Part shown: positions 9,430 to 18,496 of the stretch, in pieces
How positions within the stretch are numbered: the first letter of the stretch is position 1
Layout: every line of letters starts with the position of its first letter
From: Burkholderia paludis
Lineage (GTDB): Bacteria; Pseudomonadota; Gammaproteobacteria; Burkholderiales; Burkholderiaceae
DNA: 64,000 bases
Assembly (NCBI RefSeq): GCF_000732615.1
Contig: NZ_JPGL01000030.1
Location: forward strand, 1 to 64,000
Direction: 5' to 3'
Made by a program: the position numbers and the translations under genes
Notes under the pieces: model-generated
Database searches by the model: none
The model's input: only the letters and a program-made list of their open reading frames with translations
Told to the model about the DNA's origin: nothing

Positions 9430-10815
9430 ATGACTTCGAAACACGAGAACGATAGCCTGAAACGTGGGCTAAAGAATCGACACATCCAACTCATCGCACT
9501 TGGCGGTGCGATCGGAACCGGGCTATTCCTCGGAATCGCCCAGACCATCAAGATGGCTGGCCCCTCCATATTGCTTGGCTATGCGGTCGCGGGTGCCATC
9601 GCATTTTTCATTATGCGACAACTCGGAGAAATGGTTGTGGACGAGCCGGTTGCTGGTTCATTTAGCTACTTTGCGGACAAGTACTGCGGTCAGTTCACCG
9701 GCTTCGTCGCTGGCTGGAACTACTGGGTAATGTACATCCTCGTGAGCATGGCTGAGCTATCTGCAGTAGGAATCTATGTTCACTTCTGGTGGCCTGCAGT
9801 TCCAACATGGGCATCCGCACTTCTATTTTTTGTGATTATCAATGCCATCAATCTGACAAGTGTTAAATCGTATGGTGAGATAGAGTTTTGGTTCTCCATT
9901 ATCAAGGTAGCCGCCATTCTTGGGATGATCGGTTTCGGCTCCTGGTTGCTTGTTAGTGGCCACGCTGGCCCCGACGCCACTATTTCTAACCTTTGGCAAC
10001 ACGGTGGCTTCTTCCCGAACGGTGTGTCCGGTGTCGTTATGTCCATGGCGGTCATCATGTTCTCGTTTGGTGGCCTGGAACTCATCGGCATCACTGCAGC
10101 GGAGGCTGATAATCCCAAAAAGAGCATCCCACAAGCGACCAACCAAGTCATTTATCGAATTTTAATCTTTTATGTTGGTGCGCTCGCAGTCCTGCTTTCC
10201 CTCTATCCTTGGGAAAAGGTGGTAACCGGCGGCAGTCCTTTTGTATTAATTTTCCATGCACTGAACAGCGATTTCATTGCGAACGTGTTGAACGCTATTG
10301 TTCTAACGGCAGCCCCGTCGGTCTATAATAGTGGCGTGTACTGCAATAGCCGCATGTTGTTTGGTCTCGCGCAGCAAGGTAATGCACCGCGCAAACTGCT
10401 TCAGGTTAATCGCCATGGAATTCCGATTCTTGCGATTGGCGTTTCAGCAATCGCAACTGCGTTCTGCGTAGTTATCAATTACTTCATGCCGGGAAAAGCC
10501 TTTGAGGTTCTCATGGGATTAGTTGTGTCGGCCATCGTAATTAACTGGGCGATGATTAGTTTAATTCATTTGAGATTCCGCAAAGCAAAGCAAGAGTCAG
10601 GTGAAAATACCCAATTCAAAAGTCCCCTCTACCCGCTCACCAACTACGTCTGCCTGGGGTTTATGGCATGCATTCTATTAATTATGTACCTCACTCCGTC
10701 TCTGCGGCTGTCTGTCTACCTCATCCCTGTATGGATCGCTGCTCTCGGAGTGGGCTATCGGCTGAGGCAACGTCGGCCAGACTTTACGTTGCCCAACCAA
10801 GGGGCGGCGCGCTGA
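9430..10815 (+). CDS. Amino acid permease, APC superfamily (AAT family)
   Basis: This 461-residue polytopic protein has about 12 hydrophobic segments and the family signature IALGGAIGTGLFLGIAQTIK in TM1. PVAGSFSYFADKY and YWVMYILVSMAELSAVGIY follow. The conserved EADNPKKSIPQA loop between TM6 and TM7 is typical of AroP/PheP/GABA-permease relatives. It would import an amino acid with protons across the inner membrane. The substrate is not predictable, but the upstream PLP enzyme suggests a D-amino acid or sulphur amino acid. GGAGAC precedes the ATG. Codon usage is less GC-rich than the core genes to the right, fitting an acquired segment. Confidence 0.88.
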   Translation: MTSKHENDSLKRGLKNRHIQLIALGGAIGTGLFLGIAQTIKMAGPSILLGYAVAGAIAFFIMRQLGEMVVDEPVAGSFSYFADKYCGQFTGFVAGWNYWVMYILVSMAELSAVGIYVHFWWPAVPTWASALLFFVIINAINLTSVKSYGEIEFWFSIIKVAAILGMIGFGSWLLVSGHAGPDATISNLWQHGGFFPNGVSGVVMSMAVIMFSFGGLELIGITAAEADNPKKSIPQATNQVIYRILIFYVGALAVLLSLYPWEKVVTGGSPFVLIFHALNSDFIANVLNAIVLTAAPSVYNSGVYCNSRMLFGLAQQGNAPRKLLQVNRHGIPILAIGVSAIATAFCVVINYFMPGKAFEVLMGLVVSAIVINWAMISLIHLRFRKAKQESGENTQFKSPLYPLTNYVCLGFMACILLIMYLTPSLRLSVYLIPVWIAALGVGYRLRQRRPDFTLPNQGAAR

Positions 10816-10882
10816 CCTGAGCCGGTTCTTGTGGCGATATGGCAAGTGAGTTCTCTTTTATACTAGAGGCAAGGAGGACTCG

Positions 10883-11034
10883 CTGAAGAAGCGATTTACC
10901 AACGAGCAGATCATTCGGATCTTGCACGAGGCCGAGAGCCGGGACGAGCCGATGAAGGATCTGTGCAAGCGCCACAACATCTCGGAACAGACGTTCTATC
11001 GTTGATGCAACAAGTTCGGCGGCATGGATGTCGT
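10883..11034 (+). pseudogene. IS3-family OrfA, 5' fragment with internal stop
   Basis: The frame reads KKRFTNEQIIRILHEAES, then DLCKRHNISEQTFYR, then a stop where Trp is expected, then CNKFGGMDV. This is the helix-turn-helix OrfA of an IS3-family element. The start codon is degenerate (CTG) and there is an in-frame TGA. An IS256-family element interrupts it at 11035-11042 and the remainder continues after 12413. Confidence 0.75.
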
Positions 11035-11042
11035 CGCCCCCC

Positions 11043-12413
11043 GAACCTGTCCGCATTTTTGTGGGCGAGGCGGTTGAACAACAGGTTATCCGCGCGCCTG
11101 CATAAACCGCTCGCCGAACAGGATAGCAAACTGGTTCATCGCTGATTTCCAGTCGAAGGCGGACCGCACGGTCTTGGCCAGGACATTGCGCAGCGCCAGC
11201 CAGAGCAGCTTGATGGCCGCCTCGTCATTCGGGAAGTGACCGCGGGTCTTGATGATCTTGCGCAACTGCATGTTCAAACTTTCTATGGCGTTCGTGGTGT
11301 ACACGACCCGTCGAATCTCCGGCGGGAACACATAGAACGGTATGACGTGTTCCCAAGCGCGTTGCCACGATTGCACGACAGTCGGGTACTTCGCACCCCA
11401 GGGACCGTCGGCGAAGTCTTGCAGCGCCTGCCTTGCCGCCTCTTCGCTGGCGGCTGCGTAGATCGGACGCAGTGCTGCGGCGAGCGCCTTGCGGTCCTTG
11501 TAGCTGGCGTACTCGAGACTGGTGCGGATCAGATGCACGATGCAAGTCTGAACGGTGGTCCGGGGATAGGCGGTGCCGATGGCCTCGGCCAACCCTTTTA
11601 GGCCATCGACGACGGCGATCAGGATATCCTGACAGCCGCGAGTCTTGAGCTCGTTGAATACCTTGAGCCAGAACTTGGCGCCCTCGGTCTGCTCGATCCA
11701 GAGGCCCAGCACGTCGCGCTGGCCATCGGCCTGAATGCCCAAGGCAAGATACACGGCCTTGTTGCTGACCACGCCGTCGTCACGGATCTTGACCCGTAGT
11801 GCATCGAAGAACACCACCGGGTACATCACCTCAAGCGGGCGGCTCTGCCAGGTCAACGCGTCGGCCATGACCTCGTCGGTGACTGAGCTGATGAAGTCGG
11901 GCGAGACCTCGGTGCCGTAGCTCTCGGCCAGAAAGGCCTGAATCTCGCGCACACTCATGCCACGTGCGTACATCGCGATAATGCGTTCGTCGAAACCGGT
12001 AAAGCGGCGTTCGTGCTTGGGAATCAGGATCGGCTCGAAACTGCCGTCGCGATCGCGGGGGACTTCGACCCGAACCGGGCCGCGATCGGTGATGACTGTC
12101 TTGCCGCTGGCGCCGTTGCGCTCGTTGGCTTGGCCGGCCGGCTTGGGCTGGCCAGGTGGGTAGCCCAGATGCAGATTCATCTCGGCGCCCATCGCTCGTT
12201 CGATGACCGCCTTGTTGAACGCCAGCATCAAGTCCTGAACCTCGGCTGGCGACATTGGACCCTTGACCAACTGGTCCAGCAGTTCCTTGGGCAGTTCAGG
12301 CAGCGGCCCTCGGGCCGCTGCCTGACGCGCTACGGTTTGTCTCTTCTTCATCGGCATATCCATGGCCGCCACACCTCATGATATGCCCCGCCCACAAAAT
12401 GACGGATAGGTCC
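11043..12413 (-). mobile_element. IS256-family insertion sequence, complete
   Basis: The element is 1371 bp with imperfect terminal inverted repeats of about 27 bp; both ends contain TTTGTGGGCG and the outer ACCT(G/A)TCCG. It is flanked by the 8-bp direct repeat CGCCCCCC at 11035-11042 and 12414-12421, the target duplication length usual for IS256. The transposase gene is intact, so the copy may be mobile. It has inserted into the OrfA part of a decayed IS3-family element. Confidence 0.88.
11086..12372 (-). CDS. IS256-family transposase
   Basis: The 428-residue transposase has the family's mutator-type DDE layout. The first Asp is in VVFFDALRVKIRDDG, the second in ILIAVVDGLKGL, and the Glu in VYTTNAIESLNMQLRK. 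The N-terminal segment ERMGxE-type (ERAMGAEMNLHLGY) and the ANERNGASGKTV stretch match IS256 members found in Burkholderia. The gene fills its element with short margins to both inverted repeats. No frameshift or internal stop is visible, so the enzyme is probably functional. Confidence 0.95.
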   Translation of the reverse strand: MAAMDMPMKKRQTVARQAAARGPLPELPKELLDQLVKGPMSPAEVQDLMLAFNKAVIERAMGAEMNLHLGYPPGQPKPAGQANERNGASGKTVITDRGPVRVEVPRDRDGSFEPILIPKHERRFTGFDERIIAMYARGMSVREIQAFLAESYGTEVSPDFISSVTDEVMADALTWQSRPLEVMYPVVFFDALRVKIRDDGVVSNKAVYLALGIQADGQRDVLGLWIEQTEGAKFWLKVFNELKTRGCQDILIAVVDGLKGLAEAIGTAYPRTTVQTCIVHLIRTSLEYASYKDRKALAAALRPIYAAASEEAARQALQDFADGPWGAKYPTVVQSWQRAWEHVIPFYVFPPEIRRVVYTTNAIESLNMQLRKIIKTRGHFPNDEAAIKLLWLALRNVLAKTVRSAFDWKSAMNQFAILFGERFMQARG

Positions 12414-12742
12414 CGCCCCCCCCCGCCGGCCCAAGGATCTGAAATCAGAGAGCGAGCGACTCTAGCGTTTGATCGCCGCGCAATTGCTGGTCATCGACGG
12501 CCTGATGGAATTCAGCTCAAGTAATGAGTACCTCAACGGGCCGGCGAGACGCGCTGGAAGTCCTGACTCGGCGGGGGCTATCGCGACTCCTATCTGGGGC
12601 TGAGTCGCTGGGTGGCAATCTATACGCTCGGCAGTTCTACAACGAGCGCCGGTTCCATAGCGCACATCGCTATCACCCTCCCGCCACGGTCCGTCGATCC
12701 TGGCTGGATCCCGATAGTATCGACACGAGACTTACTGCCTGA
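12414..12742 (+). pseudogene. Decayed IS3-family remnant (OrfA 3' end and OrfB 3' end)
   Basis: After the IS256 element the interrupted IS3-type sequence resumes. One frame reads KDLKSESERL, stop, RLIAAQLLVIDGLMEF, the coiled-coil tail of OrfA. Further on another frame reads FYNERRFHSAHRYHPPATV, the end of OrfB. Most of OrfB, with its DDE core, is deleted and several stops are present. The remnant is inactive. Confidence 0.7.
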
Positions 12743-13102
12743 CTGGCTACAAAATTCCGCCGAAGGTCATTGCCGCAAGCGCCAACATCGGTCGCCTTGC
12801 GCTTTTTTGTGCAGCTACGCTCATCGCCCAGTCTCACGCTCACTGAAAATACGCGATGGAGCCCTAGCATCTGGCCTATCTCGGCATGCTACAGATCGGC
12901 CTCGAACTCAACGAGTTCGAGCCTGCCACGTTCTTCACCGATTCAAGGAAATGGCAGGCGTCGATCAACGCCCGGCGCACGCACCTCTCGCTTCGGCTTT
13001 ATCCTAGTTTCTTTCACGCATATATCACTCTCTTGAGCACGGCCAACCTCGGTCGCTCCGCCGCTGCACCTTCACACCGGCGCACTTCGCTCAGGAGAAT
13101 TT
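12743..13102. other. Gap without a convincing gene
   Basis: These 360 bp follow the IS remnant. Short frames exist, but none has a good start, recognisable motifs or neighbours in frame. The last 15 bases hold the AGGAGA ribosome site of the next gene. Confidence 0.5.
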
Positions 13103-13822
13103 GTGAATCCATCCCTCTATACCGCCGTACTGGTCGGCCTAGCACTCGTGCTCGTTGCGATGTTCGGATTTGGTTTCTATTGGCTCGCCACCAAAGACCG
13201 TTCAGTTCTCCCCGTTACACCCACGCCCACCCCCACGACTCCATCGCCCGCAGCAGTTGATGAAATCGACGAGTGGGAAGCATGTGCCCCCTATCCCGAT
13301 CACGTTTTCCACGCCCCGTATGACGATGCCGAGCTGAACGACATCTATCCGCCGGTCGGCCGACAAGAAGAGCCGAATCGTGCCTCCCACACATCCGACG
13401 TTCGGCACGATCTACACAACGCGATCGAGTTGTTGACGACCGGACCGTCTGCATCGGAGTCGCTCAAGCCCACCGCCTCGTCATCCGGACCGACGATTCG
13501 CTGTCCGCGTTGCCTGTCATCGCGTATAGGCACACGTAATCGCGCCCGCAAGGCTGGCAGCACCATCGGCAGCGTTGCAGGCGCCACGGGCGGCATGGCC
13601 GCGGCACTCGCAGGTGCCGAGACCGGCGCTGTCGTCGGCTCAATCGCTGGCCCAGTCGGTACGCTCTTCGGCGGCCTCGCTGGCGCCGTGATCGCCGGCC
13701 TCCTCGGCAGCGCCGCGGGCTGCGCTGCTGGGTCCGCTGTCGGCGGCGCAATTGATGACAACGTTCTCGACAATCACCACTGCCTCGCCTGTGGGCACGC
13801 CTTCAGCGCCATACAAAGCTGA
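13103..13822 (+). CDS. Membrane-anchored glycine-zipper protein with split zinc ribbon
   Basis: This 239-residue protein starts at a GTG with AGGAGA upstream. Residues ~7-28 form one membrane helix, followed by a Pro/Thr-rich linker. Near residue 133 there is a CPRC pair. A long Gly/Ala-rich, weakly hydrophobic segment follows (glycine-zipper type, about residues 150-215), and a CLACGH pair stands near the C-terminus. The two Cys pairs could form one zinc ribbon enclosing a membrane-inserting hairpin. I do not recognise the family beyond this. It heads a co-directional plasmid/ICE-like module. Confidence 0.7.
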   Translation: MNPSLYTAVLVGLALVLVAMFGFGFYWLATKDRSVLPVTPTPTPTTPSPAAVDEIDEWEACAPYPDHVFHAPYDDAELNDIYPPVGRQEEPNRASHTSDVRHDLHNAIELLTTGPSASESLKPTASSSGPTIRCPRCLSSRIGTRNRARKAGSTIGSVAGATGGMAAALAGAETGAVVGSIAGPVGTLFGGLAGAVIAGLLGSAAGCAAGSAVGGAIDDNVLDNHHCLACGHAFSAIQS

Positions 13823-13922
13823 ACGGCCATTCGCCACTACGTTTCCATATTCCCGAACTTTCCTCCCGACCGGCTGATGCCGGGCTGTATGCCCTCGTCT
13901 ATTTTTCTACAAGGATTACCAC

Positions 13923-14888
13923 ATGCATCTCGTACAAACGATGGCCTATGTCGGCCAGGAGCCGTGGCACGGTCTCGGTAACCGTCTTACCCCCAATCAA
14001 CCGATCGAAGTCTGGGCCGATCGCGCTGGCATGAACTGGACGATCGAGTCGTCCGAAGTCCGGTTCGTGACAGGCTCCACTGGCATCGGCGCAATTCACG
14101 CGTATCCCGAACAGAAAGTGCTGTACCGCTCGGACAACAAAGCGCCGCTGTCTGTGGTTTCGTCGCGCTATCAGGTCGTTCAACCTCGCGAAATTCTGGA
14201 GTTCTACCGCGACCTGACCGAGATCGGCGGCTTCGAACTCGAGACGGCGGGCGTGCTCAAAGAAGGCCGCAAACTCTGGGCGCTCGCCAAGACCGGGCAT
14301 TCCGGCTTGCTCAAGGGCAAGGACAAAATTGGGGGGTATCTGCTGTTGGCAACTGCCTGCGACGGCACGCTCGCCACGACGGCCCAGTTCACGTCGGTTC
14401 GTGTGGTTTGCAACAACACGCTACAAATCGCACTGGGCGACAGCACGGGCGTCGTGAAAGTCCCGCACCGCTCGCAGTTCGACGCGGCCGCAGTGAAGCG
14501 CCAGCTCGGCATCGCCGTGTCGTCGTGGGATGCATTCATGGTGCGGACCAAAGCGCTAGCAGAACGTAAGATCACCGACGCCACGGCTGAAGCGTTTCTG
14601 CGACGCGTGCTGACGTACTCGACAGCCAACCTCCCCGATCGCGAGACCGTCGCCGTCAACGAACGCGCGATCAAGGCGGTCGGCCAGCTTTATGCCGGTC
14701 GTGGCAAAGGTGCAGATCTGGCATCGGCCTCCGGCACCGCGTGGGGATTGCTGAATGCGGTGACGGAATACGTCGATCACCATCGCCGTGCACGGACCGA
14801 CGATCACCGACTCGACGCCGCCTGGTTCGGCGCAGGTGCGACGCTCAAGCAGCGCGCCTGGGACGAGGCAATGAAGCTTGTCGCATGA
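13923..14888 (+). CDS. DUF932 family protein (phage/plasmid-like)
   Basis: The 321 residues match DUF932, a family common on phages, plasmids and integrative elements. Features are PWHGLGN near the N-terminus, VSSRYQVVQPREILEFYRDL, a central GGYLLLATACDGTLAT block and VVCNNTLQIAL. The molecular function is unknown; family members often lie beside recombination genes, as here. The ATG follows CTACAAGGATT. The stop overlaps the start of the next small gene (ATGA), indicating coupled translation. Confidence 0.85.
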   Translation: MHLVQTMAYVGQEPWHGLGNRLTPNQPIEVWADRAGMNWTIESSEVRFVTGSTGIGAIHAYPEQKVLYRSDNKAPLSVVSSRYQVVQPREILEFYRDLTEIGGFELETAGVLKEGRKLWALAKTGHSGLLKGKDKIGGYLLLATACDGTLATTAQFTSVRVVCNNTLQIALGDSTGVVKVPHRSQFDAAAVKRQLGIAVSSWDAFMVRTKALAERKITDATAEAFLRRVLTYSTANLPDRETVAVNERAIKAVGQLYAGRGKGADLASASGTAWGLLNAVTEYVDHHRRARTDDHRLDAAWFGAGATLKQRAWDEAMKLVA

Positions 14889-15085
14889 CCAAGCGCGTAC
14901 CGCCTCTGGCCGTCGACATGCGCATCCAGATCCCGCGCGGCGCTGGGTTACGGTTCGGCGGCCGGTACGCCACGATCCTGCAAATCAAACCTCAGGGGAC
15001 GACGGTCCACCTCGGCAACGGCAAGCTCGTGACCTTCGGCCAAGACGCGCTGCAGGACGCATTCCGGCGCGCACACTCAACGTAG
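14885..15085 (+). CDS. Small basic protein coupled to DUF932 gene
   Basis: The 66-residue protein starts at the ATG overlapping the DUF932 stop. It contains RIQIPRGAGLRFGGRYATILQI and TVHLGNGKLVTFGQDALQDAF, which read like a small beta-rich (SH3/KOW-like) fold. No family is recognised. Tight coupling supports it being real. Confidence 0.65.
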   Translation: MTKRVPPLAVDMRIQIPRGAGLRFGGRYATILQIKPQGTTVHLGNGKLVTFGQDALQDAFRRAHST

Positions 15086-15124
15086 CTCTGCAGTTCCATA
15101 TTGCCCCCGTATTTCCCCATCTTC

Positions 15125-15160
15125 AGCCCGGTCAGATTCGTCTGCCGGGCTTTCTTGTTT
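15125..15160 (+). terminator. Terminator-like hairpin before the YqaJ gene
   Basis: AGCCCGG (15125-15131) pairs with CCGGGCT (15145-15151) and is followed by TTCTTGTTT. It lies between the small DUF932-linked gene and the YqaJ gene, whose ATG begins only 12 bases after the T-rich stretch, so it could instead act as a leader structure. Confidence 0.6.
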
Positions 15161-15171
15161 CTGGAGACTGC

Positions 15172-16167
15172 ATGAACACTCCTCACCCTGAACCGCCGCG
15201 CACGCGAAAGCCGGCATTGAAGCTCGTCAAGACCAACGATCTTTCGCGTGACGACTGGCTGGCTGTGCGTCGTACCGGCATCGGCGGGTCCGACGCCGCA
15301 GCAGCCGTCGGGCTGAATCCGTACATGAGCGCGCTGGAGTTATTTCTGCACAAAACCGGACGTGCGGAAGGCATGCCCCGGCCCGATCCGAACGATACGA
15401 CGTCCCCGACGTATTGGGGCACGCTGTTGGAGCCCATCGTCGCCGCGGCCTACACCGCCGCAACCGGAAATCGCGTGCGCAAGGTCAATGCCGTGCTCCG
15501 TCATAGATCGATTCCGTGGATGTTAGCGAACATCGATCGCGAGGTCGTCGGTGTGCGCGATGTCCAGATCCTGGAGTGCAAGACCGCCGGTGAATACGGT
15601 GCCCGACTCTGGCGGGACGGCCCTCCTGAGTATGTACAGCTGCAAGTTCAGCATCAGTTGGCCGTCACCGGCAAAACAGCAGCGCATGTCGCCGTGCTGT
15701 TGTGCGGGCAGGCGCTGGAAGTCCACCGGATCGAGCGGGACGACGCATTGATCGGGCGGCTCATCGACCTGGAGGCGCGTTTCTGGCGCTTCGTAGAGAC
15801 GGATACGCCGCCGCCCGCGGACGGCTCCGAGTCGGCTGATCGTGCACTACGCCATCTCTATCCCGGCAACGGCGAAACGATCGACTTCAGTGACGACCGG
15901 ATGCTGTCCTCCGTGTTCGCCGATCTAGTCGCCGTGCGGGCCGAGATCGAAACACGGCAAGCGCTCGAAGCGCAGTTCAAGCAGACGATCCAGCAAGCGA
16001 TGGGGGACGCAACCCGGGCCGTATTCGAAACCGGCTCCGTGTCGTTCAAGCGCAGCAAGGATTCGTCATCGGTCGACCTCGGCCGGCTGCTGGCCGATCA
16101 CCCATCGCTCGAACAGCAGTACGCCACCTCGAAGCCGGGTTCCCGGCGCTTCCTCGTTTCCACCTGA
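15172..16167 (+). CDS. YqaJ-type viral recombinase / exonuclease
   Basis: The 331-residue protein belongs to the YqaJ family of lambda-exonuclease-like (PD-(D/E)xK) nucleases. The order is RRTGIGGSDAAAAVGLNPY, ELFLHKTGR, YWGTLLEPIVAAAY with the active-site Glu, ANIDREV, VQILECKTAGEY carrying the catalytic E-x-K, then VQLQVQHQLAVTG. Such proteins resect DNA ends for single-strand annealing in phages and mobile elements. The chosen ATG has a nearby GGAGA. A larger open frame upstream lacks a good start and crosses the hairpin. The RDF-like gene two positions downstream supports a recombination role. Confidence 0.88.
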   Translation: MNTPHPEPPRTRKPALKLVKTNDLSRDDWLAVRRTGIGGSDAAAAVGLNPYMSALELFLHKTGRAEGMPRPDPNDTTSPTYWGTLLEPIVAAAYTAATGNRVRKVNAVLRHRSIPWMLANIDREVVGVRDVQILECKTAGEYGARLWRDGPPEYVQLQVQHQLAVTGKTAAHVAVLLCGQALEVHRIERDDALIGRLIDLEARFWRFVETDTPPPADGSESADRALRHLYPGNGETIDFSDDRMLSSVFADLVAVRAEIETRQALEAQFKQTIQQAMGDATRAVFETGSVSFKRSKDSSSVDLGRLLADHPSLEQQYATSKPGSRRFLVST

Positions 16168-16180
16168 TCGGAGGCTCCTC

Positions 16181-16408
16181 ATGCCGAAACCGACAACGAA
16201 TCTCGAATGCCTCACGGAAATCATGACGTTCTCCCGCTACGGCGCGCTCGCGCAAGCGTTCGTCATGGTCGCGTTGAGCCAGCACGCGGCGCGGGTCGCT
16301 CAAACGCCGCTCAGCGAACTGCAAGTCAACCCTATGATCAGCGCCCGCGCCTGGCATGGCGTCGCTCAGGAAATCCACACGAAGCTCGAAGCGCACTTCA
16401 CGCGGTAG
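16181..16408 (+). CDS. Small conserved-looking protein between exonuclease and RDF-like gene
   Basis: The 75-residue, mostly helical protein starts 13 bp after the YqaJ stop with a strong GGAGG site. It contains LTEIMTFSRYGALAQAFVMVALSQHA and AWHGVAQEIHTKLEAHF. I do not recognise a named family. Position and ribosome site indicate a genuine gene translated with the recombination module. Confidence 0.7.
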   Translation: MPKPTTNLECLTEIMTFSRYGALAQAFVMVALSQHAARVAQTPLSELQVNPMISARAWHGVAQEIHTKLEAHFTR

Positions 16409-16466
16409 TCAGCGCGATTCGACGCTCGCCGCTCCCCTCCCCCTTTCATTTTTAGAGGACCACATC

Positions 16467-17372
16467 ATGCTGAAGGGACTGAGCATCACCCCACCGATTG
16501 TCGGACGCATCGCGATTGGGAAAATTGTCGAGAAGAACGGCAAGCGTCTGCCTGAGAAGGACGACCAATTCACGCTCACGACGCAGGTGCAACAACGCGG
16601 CGAATGGATGCTGCATCCGCTGAACGAATCGCTGCGCAAGGCGACGGCCGGTAAGCTGCGCGCGATTCCGGTTCGCGTGCTGTTCAACGATCCGGACCTG
16701 AACCTGCGGTCGGAATATTCGTTGTTTGATCGAGATACCGGACGCCCCGTGTGTGTCGGCAATGGCGAGACGTGCCGACGTGTCACCGATGCAGGTATCG
16801 AAACCCTTCCCTGCCCGTCACCGGACGGCTGCGTGTTCGGTCGTCAGGGCAATTGCAAACCCTACGGGCGACTGAACGTGATCATCGGCGACGATGACGA
16901 GATGGGTTCGTTCATCTTCCGCACCACGTCCTATAACTCGATTCGCACGCTCGCCGCACGCCTGCATTACTTCCGCGCGGTGTCCGGCAATCTGCTCGCG
17001 TGTTTGCCGCTCGAACTGCGTATCCGTGGAAAGTCTACGACACAGAGCTACAGATCAGCGATCTACTACGTCGACCTCAGTGTGCGTTCGGGAAGCAAGC
17101 TCGAACAAGCGTTGATCGAGGCAAAGGAACTGGACACGCGCCGCCGGGAAGCCGGCTTCGATCAAGCCGCGCTCGATGCAGCTGCTCGGCTCGGCTTCGC
17201 CAACGGTGCGTTCGAGGATAGTCCGGACGAGCGTGCTGCCGTGGCAGAGGAATTTTATCCGCAGGATGCACCGCCATCGGACGCTGGCGACGGTGCCCCC
17301 GACGACACCCCCACTACGCTTCGCCAGAAACTCGAACGCAACGCCGTCTTGCTCGGCGGCAAGGCAGCATGA
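16467..17372 (+). CDS. Recombination-directionality-factor-like / putative metal-binding protein
   Basis: The 301-residue protein resembles those annotated as hydrolase/metal-binding or RDF-like on integrative elements. It opens with MLKGLSITPPIVGRIAIG and has FTLTTQVQQRGEWMLHPLN and VRVLFNDPDLNLRSEYSLFD. Four cysteines follow (GETCRR, LPCPSPDGC, GNCKPYG) that could bind metal, then YNSIRTLAARLHYF. The start is placed at the ATG 13 bases after AGAGGACC; a longer frame upstream overlaps the small gene and lacks support. Its stop overlaps the next gene by 4 bp. Function in excision is possible but unproven. Confidence 0.75.
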   Translation: MLKGLSITPPIVGRIAIGKIVEKNGKRLPEKDDQFTLTTQVQQRGEWMLHPLNESLRKATAGKLRAIPVRVLFNDPDLNLRSEYSLFDRDTGRPVCVGNGETCRRVTDAGIETLPCPSPDGCVFGRQGNCKPYGRLNVIIGDDDEMGSFIFRTTSYNSIRTLAARLHYFRAVSGNLLACLPLELRIRGKSTTQSYRSAIYYVDLSVRSGSKLEQALIEAKELDTRRREAGFDQAALDAAARLGFANGAFEDSPDERAAVAEEFYPQDAPPSDAGDGAPDDTPTTLRQKLERNAVLLGGKAA

Positions 17373-18496
17373 GTGTTCGATACTGGGTGTTCGCTCTGGC
17401 GGCGCTGGCAACTGTGACCGCGCTCAGCCTGTCGATCCTGGCGGGCTGGCAGCGCGGCGGTACGTTACCGGAACGGCTCATCTGGATCGCGATTGGCACG
17501 GTGCTCGTCACAAGCGCGCACCTGTTACCGGCACTGATTCGGGATGCACCGATTCCAGTTCGCGTCACGGGTAGCGTTCTATGGGGCGCATGCCTCGTGA
17601 CAGCTTGCTACGGGCATGCGGTGTTTTTCGCGCTCGCCCAACAGCACGCCGGTGAGCTGCGGGCGTCGACGGTACTGGTGACGTCCACTCCGTCGCCCGG
17701 TCGGAGTCTCACCGCAGTCATGGCGGAACGCGCCGCCGTGACTGCGCAGCTTGCGACAGCCAACGCCCGTTACTGCAACGGTAACTGCGTGACGCTGGAA
17801 GGTCGGCGGGTCACGCTCGCGGCCAAGATCGATGCGCTGAACGCCGAAGCCGACGACATCCGGCGCCGGCAAGTCGCAGCGGATCGAGTCACGGAACGGC
17901 GTGACTCGCTACTCGCCGATCCGGGCACGGCACGACTCGCCGCGTTACTCGGCACGACTACCGCTCGGGTTGACCTGCTGACCGGCCTTGGGTTCGCCGC
18001 CGTACTCGAAGGCGTGGCCTGTTTGTTATGGTCCGTCGCGCTTCGGTCGCCGTTACCGAAGCCGTTACCCGTCGTGACTGAGGTTACCCCGGCAGCAGTC
18101 ACGGTGACGCCCGCCGTGACTCGGCCCGTCGTCAAGCCAGTCACGGATGTGCCGAACGTGACTGAACCCGTAGTCACGGCAGTCACGGAGCCGACCGGCA
18201 TGACTCGGCCGGCAGTCATGCCGGTCGCGACCAGTCACGACGCTCAGACCGTTAGTCGCAATTCCGTGACGCCCAGTCACGACAGCACGACTGACAGTCA
18301 CGCACCGCGCGACGACCCGATCACGCCGTTACCGACCGTACCTCCCACCGGCGACCACCTGTCGCAGCTTGTTCAGGATGTCGCAGCCGGGCTCGTCAGA
18401 CCCACCGTTGCCGACATACGCCGTCACCTAGGCTGTTCGCAATCGCGTGCGGCCGAACTACGTCGTCAACTCGCCGAACACACCTCGACGGCATAG
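17369..18496 (+). CDS. Membrane protein with VT-rich repeats and C-terminal helix-turn-helix
   Basis: The 375-residue protein has three N-terminal membrane helices (about residues 5-26, 38-55, 70-90), a helical, probably coiled-coil segment (110-180) and another membrane helix near 205-225. A Val/Thr/Pro-rich stretch follows (~230-330), then a C-terminal helix-turn-helix, PTVADIRRHLGCSQSRAAELRRQL. The layout recalls mobile-element proteins that tether DNA to the membrane. The DNA encoding the VT-rich part is saturated with GTGACT/AGTCAC sites. It overlaps the preceding gene by 4 bp, and a terminator follows. Confidence 0.7.
   Translation: MSVRYWVFALAALATVTALSLSILAGWQRGGTLPERLIWIAIGTVLVTSAHLLPALIRDAPIPVRVTGSVLWGACLVTACYGHAVFFALAQQHAGELRASTVLVTSTPSPGRSLTAVMAERAAVTAQLATANARYCNGNCVTLEGRRVTLAAKIDALNAEADDIRRRQVAADRVTERRDSLLADPGTARLAALLGTTTARVDLLTGLGFAAVLEGVACLLWSVALRSPLPKPLPVVTEVTPAAVTVTPAVTRPVVKPVTDVPNVTEPVVTAVTEPTGMTRPAVMPVATSHDAQTVSRNSVTPSHDSTTDSHAPRDDPITPLPTVPPTGDHLSQLVQDVAAGLVRPTVADIRRHLGCSQSRAAELRRQLAEHTSTA
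17888..18304. repeat. Cluster of GTGACT / AGTCAC motifs inside the membrane-HTH gene
   Basis: More than a dozen copies of CGTGACT or its complement AGTCACG occur in about 420 bp. One is the perfect inverted repeat GAGTCACG-N6-CGTGACTC at 17888-17909, and there are several close pairs between 18070 and 18304. Both orientations occur. The density far exceeds what the encoded VT repeat alone demands. Confidence 0.7.
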
